From Cylicocyclus nassatus (lineage: Eukaryota > Nematoda > Chromadorea > Rhabditida > Strongylidae): a stretch of DNA of 64,000 nucleotides. This document shows positions 24,301 to 34,199 of this stretch, one piece after another. The notes below the pieces were generated by a model. It was not told the DNA's origin. It made no database searches and saw only the letters and a program-made list of their open reading frames with translations. A program made the translations under genes and the position numbers. The first letter of the stretch is position 1. Each line of letters opens with the position of its first letter. The stretch spans positions 16,220,880 through 16,284,879 of the forward strand of contig CATQJL010000112.1 in NCBI GenBank assembly GCA_958299035.1, given 5' to 3'.

Positions 24301-27300
24301 TCATGCGATAAGGGTCTCATTTTTGTGATCAGCGTGTCGAACAACTCAGGCCAAGTTCCAGCAAAATCTGACGCAATCTAAAAATTTTCATTGTACTGTA
24401 AACCAGTGACGTACCAAGGATTTCGGCTCGGGGGATGCGACAAAAATTTTTTTTCCGATGAAGGTGCGTCAGTCACGCACTCCGGAAAATTTTTTTGGTA
24501 AGCTTCCTAAAATTTTCGCGGGCTCAGAACCCCAAAATTCTAAAAAAAGGGCGTGGCGTCAACCACGCCCCAGAAAAATTTTTTTTGAGGCTAAAATGGA
24601 TTTTTAAAAAGTTTTAAAAATTATTTTAATTATTCACAAGTGCAGACAAGTCATTTGCGCAATTTTATAACCTATGTAAGTAACTTTTAAGAATTTCGCA
24701 ACCCGTTCTCGGGGGGGGGGGAGGGGGGCTGGGTACACCACTGCTGTAAACCTATCGTAACCTTACATGAGATGGCAGAAGGCGGCAGTTGTACGCATTT
24801 TGTTTACATCATAATCCTTATGCCAGAAAATGAATGACAAAAGTTATATTAAAAGCTGCATTACTTATGTGCCAACCTAATAGTTGGAGGATCCAATATC
24901 TGATACTCAAAGTCTAACAAGAGTCTATTTTGTCGTCCATTGCTTTAAAGGAGCATTTGAGATGCCAACCCTCCTCGTGTTTTCCTATAGGTTCCATCCA
25001 AACTGACCTTGACCTGCTTCCGGCCTGTCCCGGCGCCAAGACAGCGCCATGTTAGCATAGTGCCATCCCAGCGCTGGCACAACACTGCGGAGGTCCCAAT
25101 GGGAGTTTCAGTCAACATGGCTAGAGATGCAAGAACTTGCTCTTTTTTGCCTAAGTTACGTTTTCTTTGCGTCTTGCATCCTTTCGCATCTACTCTCTAT
25201 CTAATGCCTTATCAAATGCTGTTTTTCTGAAAAAAAAAGTTCTCTTATCAATGCTGTTATGGAAGGAAGTGATAGCCGATCGCTTATGCATTCGGAGATG
25301 TGCAAGTGAAAGATATTCTTCTGCCATTGAAAAACTGATGTGATGCTTGATTCTGCGCTAACTTTGACCACTTCGACGACGGCAGCAAAATCGGCGTATC
25401 GTACACACTTGGTGGATTGTACTTCCGAGAAAAAGCTAATTTGGAGATTGATAGGGTTCACAAAGGAAACTCCGTGAAGCTTATTTCAGTCTGCTAGATT
25501 ACAAACGTTGTGCATGAGTTTGGTTACTCTGGAATCGTCATGGGTATCGATAAGTCGATGAAAAGAATTAATGCTAACATTTTGAACGCAAAAGAAGACC
25601 TACAGATTGAACCCAAATGCCTTGCACAAGTGCATTGGATACCATTTCTTCCCAGATAAAACAATGACAAGAGATTTTTCTGAAGAAAAAAAAAGTAGGC
25701 ACAAAGCAATTTCTGGCGTTTTTGGCTAGTGAACGTGGTGAATGCGCCGGGTGCTGATCGAAATTCCATCGCGGTCTCCGGTAGCGTTGTGCTGGCGCTG
25801 GGTGTCTCGGCGCCGTTCCAGCATAGGCACAGGCCGTGAACTGGGATGGACTATTCAGGGTGCGATTTTTTTTATAAATGGGAATTGGGTAAGTAAGGGT
25901 TGGGGGAAGGTTTTTGTACAATTTTTATGTCACTGTATGTTCGGATTTTCCACATATTCTTGCATGCTAATTATCTTTTGGAACAGAGCGAGCGTTGGTG
26001 GCGAAGATGCACGAGGAGAGAATGAGTGACCAGCAAGTTGCGCGGACTCCCCAGATTTTACGAATCAGGGTCTTTTCCGCCATGCATCGTTTCCATGATA
26101 TGAACAGCACCCAGAACTGCTGTAAAAGTGAGAAATTGGCTACTGCGGACACTCACAAAATTCTGAAGATCGTTCGTCAGCGCCGTTGTCGCAATTCTCG
26201 TAAAAGCTTGATTGAGCTGGGTTCAAAGCTGTTCATCTCTGGTAGTCATCGTTTAACAAGGCTTTGGGATGAAGCTTTGCAAGATGCTAATAATTTATGC
26301 TTTTTGGAATATACGAAGCTGATTTGACTGCGCAATGCCACCGAATGCCTGAACGTCTCTCCAAAGCACCCCACCAAACATACTCTGTTATGACGTCAAA
26401 ATTTTCACCGTGAAGCAGGTTTTTGATCACCAAAACAACTTAGTCATCACTTAAACGCCTCAAGAAGCCAATAGTAAGGGTTGACTTGCAGAAGGAAAGC
26501 TTCATCCGGTTTTTGTGGCACGGCGATCGCTTCCGACAGCAAAATGCGCTGATTTTTAGGGTCTCAGTGCGCAAGGTGGACACTGCCACGTATGTGAATA
26601 GCATCTTGAAGAAAGAATTGTTGGCCTGGACCAATATCCATTGACCGGGAGCGATTGGTGTTTACAGCAGGATAGCGCACCTGCGCGCTAAGTGAAGGTT
26701 GTTCAAGCATGGCTCCAAAGCAACGTTAAGGACTTCATTACTCCTGTGGAATGGCCTCCGTATTGGGCGGATCTAAATATCCTTGACTACCGCAACCAGT
26801 TTTCTAGGCCAAAGCTTGCGCTCACTCATGCAAAACTGTGGAGTTACTGCGAGTGCTCTTTAGAATGCGTGGGAGAAAATCGAGGTGAAGTACCTCCGTG
26901 CTACTGACAGCTTTTCCAAGCGTCTTCGAGCCTGTGTTTGCGCCAAAGGAGGGATTTTTGTGATGTAAAGTTGCTTTCATCTAGTAGACTGTTTGATAAA
27001 CATTATATATTTATTTCATGTAAATATGTTGCCTAGTTTCGTGACTACGACCAAAATATCGTGTTCAAAGGCTTTCCCCCAACCCTGTATAGTGAAAGCA
27101 TCTGACAAATAAGTAAAAAAGCAGATGCGAAAAACCAGCAGTCGCCAAAGGCGCCGCCTTCGTTGACTACTCGCCCTTTCGCACATTGTTGCATATCGTG
27201 TGAGGACCGAGACGCCACTCAAGAGTGGATTCTACCCCATAAACTTCAAAGTAGAGGAAAATACTCACAATGGCTATGAATGGAATGTGCAGTAGGCGAC

Positions 27301-28906
27301 ACATATAAGCAAGTGATGCAGCTGTGTTTCCAGATGAAGCTTCGTATATCGTTGTCCCTATAAAGAAGACAAGGGTTAGAACGAATACAATAACTTAGAC
27401 AATTCACTGGAACTTTCACAGGGCAAGCAAAATTTGCAGCGGTTTCGCAGAATTTTGTTTACTATCGCAAAAAAGGAAACGAAATGGGAACTTCCGCGGG
27501 ATCTCACGCTAGAAAAAACGGGATTTTCCGCAGGACTCTACACAAAGCGCTAAACTTCCGGAAAATGCTAGCGGTTCCGCAGCACTTTGACATGCCAGTA
27601 TCTGCGCAGGGTTTTGAATGTCTTGTCTCGTATGATGTTGTCTCACTAACAATGTGTGCATTACCGTACATGTCAGCCATAGTGCAGAGGATAGCAGATG
27701 AGTCTCACTACTGCGTGCCATGACGGCTGCGGAACCGATAGGGTAAGGTTCAAATCTCGTTTAGCTGTTGTCTGTTGCTATAGAGGTTCGCATTCTTCGG
27801 AACTTCCGCAGCATGTTTACGGAACTTCCGCAGGTGACTCAGCGGAACTTTCGCAAACGTATGACACGTAAAGCGGAAGAGAATGACACTCAAAAAGGAG
27901 AGTTTCAAAAACTGGTGCAAATGAAACGCTGCTGTCTTTGATGGTGAGCCCGCGCCTGAGCCGTCATGGCACGCAGTAGTTCCGCTCAGTTGTCTGAGAA
28001 AGTAATGTTCAGAGCGGGTAGAGTGGCAAAATAAGGAATGAATAGACTAAGGTAATGGGTAGAGTGATATGAATGAGCAACACATTTAACGGGTCACGAT
28101 GCAACGGTAGTGCAAAGTTTGCAAGTTTGGTTTGTAGAATTCTTTGAAAGTTTATCCATTCAATAATCGCTCAAAACGTGCATAATGTATATTATACGGA
28201 AGTTTGTTTGAGATTTAGTTCTTTTCTTCTAGTAAGCAAAAATACTAACGCTCGGAAAATGAAAAAGAAAGTTCCAAAAACTGGTGCAAACAAAACGCTG
28301 CTGTCGTTGACGGTGAGGCCGCGCCTAATTTGGCGGAGCCGTCATGACACGCAGTAGAGTATGGACGCAATGTGTGAAATACCAAACTTTTTTTATCTAG
28401 CCCGAAACAACTTTTCTAACACCAATTGTACATATGAAAATGAACATGTAAAATGAATAAATATCACAGTCAAAAGTTCTCACCATTTTTCACATATCCT
28501 TCGACAAGTGCCCACATCATGAGTCCCCAAGTGTATCGATGCTTCAGGGAACCTGATCGTGAGGCGGATTCGTTTTTGAATACAATATCTACATCCGGCT
28601 GGCCGACGTACTGCAAGAAGTAGGTGAGACTTCAAGTAAGATTTAAAAAACTCTTACATTGAATTTGAACAGTGGGGTGTGCGACATCTTTTTTCGTTCT
28701 TGCCACAACCGTCGTATAGCTAGTCTGGTCCATTCTCGATTTTCTGGATTCATGGGGTTAAGAAGCACAATTGAAGCATTGACATGAAAAAACATACTTG
28801 TGTGTTCGTCGCTTGGTGCTCGTGATAACCTCATCAACGGTCGGCCAATTTCTTGTTGAGAAATGACAAATCCCATAGCGACTACATAGATGAGGAGGAT
28901 TGTCAT
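15315..28906 (-). CDS. PLP-dependent beta-family enzyme (cysteine synthase/CBS fold), tandem copy 2
   Basis: Twelve exons: 28906-28798, 28743-28658, 28610-28484, 27357-27269, 22624-22542, 22396-22305, 22224-22108, 18625-18514, 18438-18340, 16881-16732, 16446-16323, 15413-15315. They total 1287 nt and encode 428 residues. Exons 2-12 match copy 1 exactly in length and phase; exon 1 is 12 nt longer. The N-terminus MTILLIYVVAMGFVIS looks like a signal peptide. Motifs with approximate residue numbers: PLP lysine K88 in GSLKHRY, SSGNTA 115-120, glycine-rich phosphate loop GTGGTISSVGRY from about 233, and GGTSSGVN 336-343. Exon 9 is identical in protein sequence to copy 1. The first intron is only 54 nt and has no in-frame stop. 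A TTCAG acceptor lies 2 bases before the ATG. The introns, up to 4.6 kb, are packed with repeats. All key residues are intact, so it is probably the functional paralogue. The substrate is unknown. Confidence 0.87.
19662..21290. mobile_element. Element with ~160-bp inverted arms (TGCCGCAG..GGCGCCGCATATGGTAGAATAAT)
   Basis: The left arm (about 19662-19822) and right arm (about 21118-21290) are inverted copies sharing GACTGCTGCCGCAG, GCGGCGCCGCATATGGTAGA and GCGCGATATTATCAATAT. The middle contains a Helitron-like insertion (20789-21081) and a lone mariner-type terminus (TAGGTAGGTCCGAAAGTTCT, about 19968). It lies in the intron between exons 7 and 8 of PLP copy 2. Exact ends and any target duplication are uncertain. 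Confidence 0.55.
20789..21081 (-). mobile_element. Helitron-like short repeat (GTCTGTCTG..CCGGG..CTAG), copy 1
   Basis: Read on the minus strand it starts near AGCTGAATGTCTGTTTGTCT, contains a conserved block (TTTGGTCC..ATCGGT.CAGAAAT.), and ends with a GC-rich imperfect hairpin CCGGGCGAAGCCGGG some 10 bases before CTAG. A 3' hairpin followed by CTRR and lack of a target duplication fit Helitrons, but the 5' TC end is not certain. Relatives are at 30393, 32364 and 34196. Confidence 0.5.
21337..21427. repeat. Imperfect palindrome with 32-bp arms
   Basis: ATGCCGATCTTCTTG..GATAG (from 21337) is the inverse of CTATC..CAAGAAGATCGGCAT (ending 21427). The centre holds a second perfect palindrome CACGATTAATCGTG (21374-21387). 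It lies immediately right of the 19662-21290 element and could be a separate hairpin MITE. Confidence 0.7.
21754..21990. mobile_element. MITE with CTCAGATAAT termini, copy 2
   Basis: This 237-bp relative of the element at 6170-6747 is in opposite orientation. The ends CTCAGATAAT and ATTATCTGAG are conserved, as are the subterminal GGCAGGCGG and GGTTTGGCCACGCC-type blocks. It lies in the intron between exons 7 and 8 of PLP copy 2. Confidence 0.7.
23361..24098. mobile_element. Fold-back (hairpin) element, arms about 340 bp
   Basis: The two halves are inverted copies along nearly their whole length. Shared blocks include TAAGGGCCGCATGCACTAAC at the tips and AACATGCTTAGCACTGTTG near the centre, leaving a loop of roughly 80 bases. 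It is non-coding; the short open frames in it are arm artefacts. Confidence 0.8.
24404..24743. mobile_element. hAT-type MITE (CAGTGRCGTACC family), copy 2
   Basis: This 340-bp element begins CAGTGACGTACCAAGG and ends GGTACACCACTG, with perfect 8-bp duplication CTGTAAAC (24396-24403 and 24744-24751). It is about 90 bp longer than copy 1 because of an internal segment containing GGGCGTGG..CCACGCCC. Confidence 0.87.
25896..27086 (+). pseudogene. Mariner-like transposon relic with broken transposase
   Basis: This 1.2-kb element, a normal mariner size, has inverted ends AGGGTTGGGGGAARG next to TA. Plus-strand transposase fragments occur in order: an N-terminal helix-turn-helix-like part around 25995-26327 (..KILKIVRQRRCRNS..), then a catalytic-domain part containing QQDSAPA and, after a stop, VQAWLQSNVKDFI..EWPPYWADLNILDY (about 26660-26800). 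It ends near KRLRACVCAKGG. The D of QQDSAPA and the D of ADLN are mariner signature positions. Several stops and frame changes make it inactive. It lies in the intron between exons 4 and 5 of PLP copy 2. Confidence 0.82.
27425..27857. repeat. Dispersed repeat rich in GGAACTTCCGCAG motifs, copy 1 (SINE-like B box)
   Basis: The motif (C)GGAACTTCCGCAG or close variants recurs at least seven times. Long blocks such as GCAAAATTTGCAGCGGTT and GGTTCCGCAGCACTTTGACA are shared in the same order with 54614-55320. Near 27748 is GGTTCAAATCTC, a good RNA polymerase III B-box match (GGTTCRANTCC), so a tRNA-derived SINE origin is possible. Confidence 0.6.
27708..27979. repeat. Perfect 20-bp inverted repeat pair
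   Basis: CTACTGCGTGCCATGACGGC (27708-27727) and its exact complement (27960-27979) bracket 232 bases. A further diverged copy of the right end, with about 80 bases of preceding sequence, recurs near 28273-28358. This suggests a small inverted-repeat element overlapping the GGAACTTCCGCAG repeat. Confidence 0.6.
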
Positions 28907-30392
28907 TCCTGAATTTGGGTTCTCATAATCTTTCAGAAAAATTTTATTGCAAACGGGACGATCGTGGTCGGAACATATGAACGAAAATATGCTCACCACA
29001 AATTTCTACAAGAAGTTGAAATTGTGCAGTAAATATGTGAACACCCGATGAGAGAAACCGTTAATTCTTCACGCCAAGTTGAAAATGTTGAGAAAAAAGA
29101 AAGTATTGAATAATTGAGTGTTGTTAGAATGAAACCTGTTCTTCAGGAGAGCTTTCTCGCATGTGAATAAATACATTAAGAACTGTGTTAGTAGGCGGTT
29201 ATTTGAATTGCAGAAATACTTTTTTTGGAACATGGATAGGGGAGATAAAGGCGAAAATGTCGCTCATCTTGTGTTAGCTTACGTTAACAAAGGATAAAGG
29301 ACTCGGCGTCATCAATACTCCCTGCAGGCATGTGCCGAAAGCACTATACTTCTAGTCAAAGAAGGTACTGAACGCGTGCAGACTATTACAGTGGCTTGCG
29401 CGGGCATACCGATTACCAAATCAGTGCTTTTATTGTTCTCAGATTACTCTGATACCAATCTACCGGCCCCGGAGGGTGGCTTGATCAGCCCAAGGGCGAG
29501 ACCGAACTTGGGTCCGATCTGGTCATGGCGACGCCTCATACCATTACGCGACTCGTCCTCATACTTACGTTATTAGCATAGATCTAACGTAAGAAACTTT
29601 ATTCCAGAACATCGGGTGCGAGGCGTAAGGCTTGGAAACGATATCTCTTGCTCCAAAAATTACAGAATGTATAATGAACTTCCACTTGGTATCGTTGCAA
29701 CTTTTTCGTACATACAATTTCAAAATCATTCGCAATATGTGCTTCATTTTTGTGCCTACCAAGCGATGTTAGCAAACTTTAACGTCTTTCACTCTGCCAC
29801 GTGCTCTTTCATGCCAACGCTTACTACTCTTCAGTTTCGCCAATCTACAAAACACTGCAGCTGAGACATTCAATTTCATAGACAACACCGCTGTCGCACA
29901 GTCACCTTCTTCCATCCGGGCACATATTACGCAGTGATCCGATATCAATGCACTCTCGGTTGTAAAGCCTGTTTTCAAAGAGCCGCTTTTTGAGATCCTC
30001 CTTTGAAACGCTTACCAAGATTTCATTCTCTAGCTGCGCTCGAGATGAGTATTGACGGGGAGCAGAGTTAATTTTATCTCATCTAAACATAACATACAAT
30101 AGATGTCTGTCTCTGCCGCTGCACTGACCGCGGATGATGCAATGAATAACCTTAAACGTGCGATGTTTACAGCTAATAATTTCGCTTGGCATTCACCTTC
30201 TCTAGAGCACACCTTTGCAGTTTTTTTTGAAGATGTTTCTTTTCAAATACCCCCTTTAACGTATATCGGTGTACTTATAGTTTATGATTATACTTCGCTG
30301 CTCTTGTGATACTCAAGCAATATGCATGTCAGAAAATGGCATTCATTCGTTCCCTGATTGTTGCGGGTAAATATGATGTATTACGATTTGAT

Positions 30393-30677
30393 CTTATTAA
30401 AGCTGAATGTCTGTCTGTATGTCTGTCTGTATGTCTGTACGTATGTGCGGAATAGAAATTTTTATTTCTGAACCGATTTGGACCAAACTTGGCACAGATA
30501 CACTACGGGGCAGGGAGCGTGTCACAGGCTACTTTTCGTTATCGATCGATATCGATTTTATCAATTTTTTGCAAAATTTGAGCTACGGGGCTGGGAGTTG
30601 GCACAGGGGGGTATTCGAGCATGCTGATTACAAATATGTTATTGACAGGGCCGGGCGGAGCCGGGTTTGCCAACTAG
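30393..30677 (+). mobile_element. Helitron-like short repeat, copy 2
   Basis: It starts near AAAGCTGAATGTCTGTCTGT, has the conserved TTTGGACCAAACTTGGC-type block, and ends with the GC-rich hairpin GGGCCGGGCGGAGCCGGG and CTAG at 30674-30677. Confidence 0.5.
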
Positions 30678-31429
30678 TTCAATATAAAATCTTGTCCATT
30701 TCGGACTGTGCTGCAGTTATTAGCCGACAATCGGCGATTTTGCATTAATACATGGCATTCGTCCTACCACTCGTTTCTGAATACCGGTGTTAATCTTTGT
30801 CCCATGGCTAAGGCGATTTTAGAAATAGCGATTCTAGACCATTCAAAGATGTTGCAGTTCACATTTCAGTTCGTTAGAATCATTCTCACTTTGTAAGACT
30901 AAACATGGCGTTGACCAACGACTCCGGTATTGTAGAACTTGATGTTAATGAACATCAGTATAAAAAGAGGTGACATCAAAGAACTCTATTGTGCGATGTC
31001 AATCAAGGCGTGCGATGTTAATCACGCTAGGTATATCGGCGTTCGACAAGTTCATCTTATATTAGGTCGATCCGAAAGTTCATGCCGTTTCTTAGACCCA
31101 TGCTAACCACTTAGAATAATGAAAGAATGCTCTAAGCAGTATTCAATGCAAAATTTCTTCTTCTTTCTAAAGGTTATGTTTTTGTTCAGATTCCTTCGGT
31201 GTCCGCTCAAATAATCGCAAAAGTCTCCAGCCCACGGTTTTTACTCATCCTGAGTTTAGCTATTTTTTGAAATTTCCGTTTTTAACTTTTGGACCAGCTT
31301 TGATAACAGTTGGATAGAAATAGAAAAATGCAGTAGAATGAACTGTTTTGGCTTTTTCGAATAGCTTTTCAGTATTTCTCAGCAATATTTTCCAAAAGCA
31401 ATTACTGCGAAGTCGTGAAATACGCAACC

Positions 31430-32178
31430 CAGAGCCCGGCACAGATCGTCTGGAAGCAGGCTGGACATCGTTTTTGAAGCAAACAGCAAAGGGGATATCG
31501 TTTTTGACGAGTCGGAACCGAGCACTAAGAATAAGCGCCATTTGCTCGAACACAAGCTTTTCGGACAGGTTTTTACACAATTGACATGCTCTATCGTGCA
31601 TGGCGAAAAATGCGCGCGATTCGAAAGCAAGGTTTAAATAAAAAAAAATTGCTTGTTTACAGCGCACACTGAAGCATATGGCACCAAAATTGAACTGTAT
31701 GTATAGAAAATTATTTGCGAAAGGATCATGTAAAAAGATTTGAAAACTTATGTGAAGTAATACCTTTTCCAAAATTAGATCGTCTCCAGACGGCCACCAG
31801 ACGATCTGAGATCGTCTGGTGGCCGTCTGGAGACGATCTATCGATATATTTTCGTCATTTCACGTAAGTTTTGGATCTCTTTAGCATGGACGGATTTTCC
31901 GGTCAAAAATCTATCCCTGAGCATGAAAACATTTTCATATCATTGCCTTTCCTTTGTTTTTTGCCTTCATTTCTTTTCGCTTTATTAAATATCGCGCTCT
32001 AATGCCAAACTCTTGTGCATGCGTGGTCTTATCTCACGTCCTTTCTTTCAGACTAGTAAATCTTTATTGTTTTCATCTTCTCCTAAGCAGGTAGGTCAAA
32101 GCGAACTTCGTAAAACTTCCGAGAGTAGGGGAGACTTCGTTTTCAGAAGCCCTAGAAACCGACTCGTGCCGGCCCCTG
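31430..32178. mobile_element. hAT-type element (CAGRGCCCGGCAC family), copy 2
   Basis: This 749-bp element starts CAGAGCCCGGCAC and ends GTGCCGGCCCCTG. It is flanked by the perfect 8-bp duplication ACGCAACC (31422-31429 and 32179-32186). It is inserted in the left arm of the mariner-type element at 31062. It contains a perfect 31-bp-arm palindrome. The 170-codon minus-strand frame overlapping it shows no protein similarity and is treated as chance. Confidence 0.88.
31777..31839. repeat. Perfect palindrome, 31-bp arms, 1-bp spacer
   Basis: AGATCGTCTCCAGACGGCCA.. (31777-31807) is exactly complemented by 31809-31839 around a single G. The first half of each arm is itself nearly symmetric with the second (ATCGTCT..AGACGAT), so several alternative hairpins are possible. 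Confidence 0.92.
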
Positions 32179-32363
32179 ACGCAACCGCTTTAAACACTAA
32201 TAATCCTATGGATTTTGAAGCTTTCAAAAAAAAGCTCATCACATAATGCTGATTATGAGAAGCAACTGAGCGTTTAGCGGCGCGAAAATTGTATTCCGAA
32301 TTTTCTGAACGCAGCCTTTGGAGAGTCCGGAAACAAGAATTATAATGGTTTTACCCTTACATA

Positions 32364-33068
32364 CTAGCTTGCTTACCCGGCTCCGCTCGGCCCTGTCAAA
32401 ACACTGTAATAAAGGTCCTATCCCTGTACAGCCTTTCCCTGTGCCCACTTCTATACTTCATTCCCTGTTCCCTGTGTTGTTTTCGAAATCAGCATGCCCA
32501 CTCTTGTGCTAACTTCCAGCCTTCCAGCTCAAATTTTGAAATCGATAAAAGTAATAGGTAATACCAAAAACTAATATTGTTTTCGTAATCAGCATGCTCA
32601 CTTACCCCCCCCCCCCTGTGCCAACTCCCAGCCCTGTAGCTCAGACTTTGAAAAAATCGATAAAATTGATAAAAGTAATTGATAATTCTGAAAACTAATA
32701 TTGTATTCGGAATCGCCATGCCCACTTACCCCCTTGTGCCAACTTCCAGCCTTTCAGCTCAAACTTTGCAAAAAATTGATAAAATCGATAAAAGTAATAG
32801 GTAATACCAAAAACTAATATTGTTTTCGTAATCAGCATGCTCACTTACCCCCGTGTGCCAACTCCCAGCCCTGTAGGTGAACTGCAAAAAAATCTATAAA
32901 AATCGATAAAATATATCGGTCGATAACGAAAAGCTGCCTGTGACACGCTCCCCTCCCCGATGTATATGTGTGCCAAGTTTGGTCCAAATAGGTTCAGAAA
33001 TAAAAATTTCTATTCCGCACATACGTAGACAGACATACAGACACACATTCAGCTTTATATATAAGACT
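32364..33068 (-). mobile_element. Helitron-like repeat, copy 3, with ~120-bp internal tandem repeats
   Basis: On the minus strand it runs from the AGCTGAATGTGTGTCTGTAT start to GC-hairpin plus CTAG (32364-32367). Between about 32479 and 32900 it contains four copies of a 100-124 base unit beginning G(T)TTTCGTAATCAGCATGC, with starts near 32479, 32579, 32703 and 32822. Other copies in the window have one or two units, which explains their shorter length. Confidence 0.55.
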
Positions 33069-33513
33069 ACACAAGTCAGGAAGAAAAAAGGCCTTTGAAA
33101 GAGGAGAAAAAGCTGCATCTAATGACACCTTGCTCTTTATTGTTCTGCGAGGATTGGGATGCCCAAAATGGAGTTTGATAGCATCAGAAAATATTTTCAG
33201 AAATTTTGGAAAGCCAACTAGAGATACCAAAAAAAGTATCATATTGCATTTTTCTTCCAACTGTTATCAAAGCTGGTTTGGACGTCAAAATTGAAAATTC
33301 AAAAAAGCCGAACTCAGGATGAGTAAAAACCATGGGTTGGAGATTCTGACGATTATTGAGCAGATATCAAGGGAATCTGAACAGGAGCATGACCATTAGA
33401 AAGAGGAAAAAATTCTGCATCGAACACTATTGATAACATTTGTCTGTCATTATTCTAAGTGGTTTGAGCATGGGTATAAAAAACGGCACAAACTTTCGGA
33501 CTAACCTAATATA

Positions 33514-34199
33514 CAGGGTGTCCCAAAAAGATGTGCACACTGTTTGATCGTTAATCGCTCTCCTGCTTTCATGTCTTTTGCCGAGCTTAAGGTGCCATTC
33601 TGTAGACCGACGTTCAACTAAGATTTGCTGTGTGGAGCGAATCAACAATCACCCTTTTACTGTAGGATTACGGTATGAATCTCCAGCATACAGCGTCACT
33701 GTGAAATAGGCCTTTTGATGAAACAATTTAAAAACAAAATCAAATTTGTATGGCAAGGTTTTCAGGCGTGCTAATCTCACTACATGACTTTTCATGAGTT
33801 TCTCGAGCTTTCTTGATGGCGTATTCACAATTCAATGAACGTTAGAAAAATAGTTGTTACCCTAAATCTGAAATAACTTATGAAAGAAGCGCTATATCAA
33901 AGTGCAATTTTCATGTTTGGACTTAGCGTCTTCGATTAGCCCATTTGAGAGTTTCTGGCTTGTTTGGCTTTCTCTGTGAGGCAAATTACCGGCAAAATAC
34001 CGCTTTCAGTGGCTTGAAGTCCTCCTCAATGTTCCTACCGTAGTCTTACAGTAATGAAGAAGGACCGGTCATTCGCTCCACACAGCAAATCTAGGTTGAA
34101 CCTTGGTCTACAGAATGGTACCTCAAGCTCGGCACAAGACATGAAAGCGAGAGAGTTATTAACAATCAAACAGTATGCACATCTTTTTGGAACACTCTG
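33514..34199. mobile_element. Inverted-repeat element with CAGGGTGTCCCAAAAAGATG ends
   Basis: This 686-bp element is flanked by TA. About 145 bases at each end are inverted copies (AAGATGTGCAYACTGTTTGA; TTTGCTGTGTGGAGCGAAT). A CAGGGTGTYCCAAAA terminus with TA target is common among Tc1/mariner relatives. It abuts the element at 31062-33509 on the left and a Helitron-like repeat on the right. Confidence 0.75.

Larger units (their letters stand above)
23057..24880. mobile_element. Mariner-type element (TTAGGTTGGCACATAAG ends) with two nested insertions
   Basis: The left terminus CTAGGTTGCCACATAAGTTT and the inverted right terminus (TTAGGTTGGCACATAAGTAA on the minus strand) are flanked by TA. 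The TIR resembles the mariner consensus TTAGGTTGG.... A fold-back element (23361-24098) and a hAT MITE (24404-24743) are inserted within. No transposase remnant was recognised. It lies in the intron between exons 4 and 5 of PLP copy 2. Confidence 0.65.
31062..33509. mobile_element. Mariner-type hairpin element (TTAGGT..CCGAAAGTT ends) carrying two insertions
   Basis: The termini TTAGGTCGATCCGAAAGTTC (left) and TTAGGTTAGTCCGAAAGTTT (right, minus strand) are flanked by TA. The arms are inverted copies for over 300 bases (for example ACGGTTTTTACTCATCCTGAG against CATGGTTTTTACTCATCCTG). The interior is split by a hAT element (31430-32178) and a Helitron-like repeat (32364-33068). It is the same family as 8154-9172. 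Confidence 0.75.

Noticed and set aside
29440..29560. GC-rich segment suspected as a structural RNA
   Set aside because: No match to snRNA, SL RNA, 5S or tRNA motifs could be made by eye.
31260..31772. 170-codon minus-strand frame
   Set aside because: It spans the border between a hairpin-element arm and a hAT insertion, so it is a composite of two repeats; no protein similarity.
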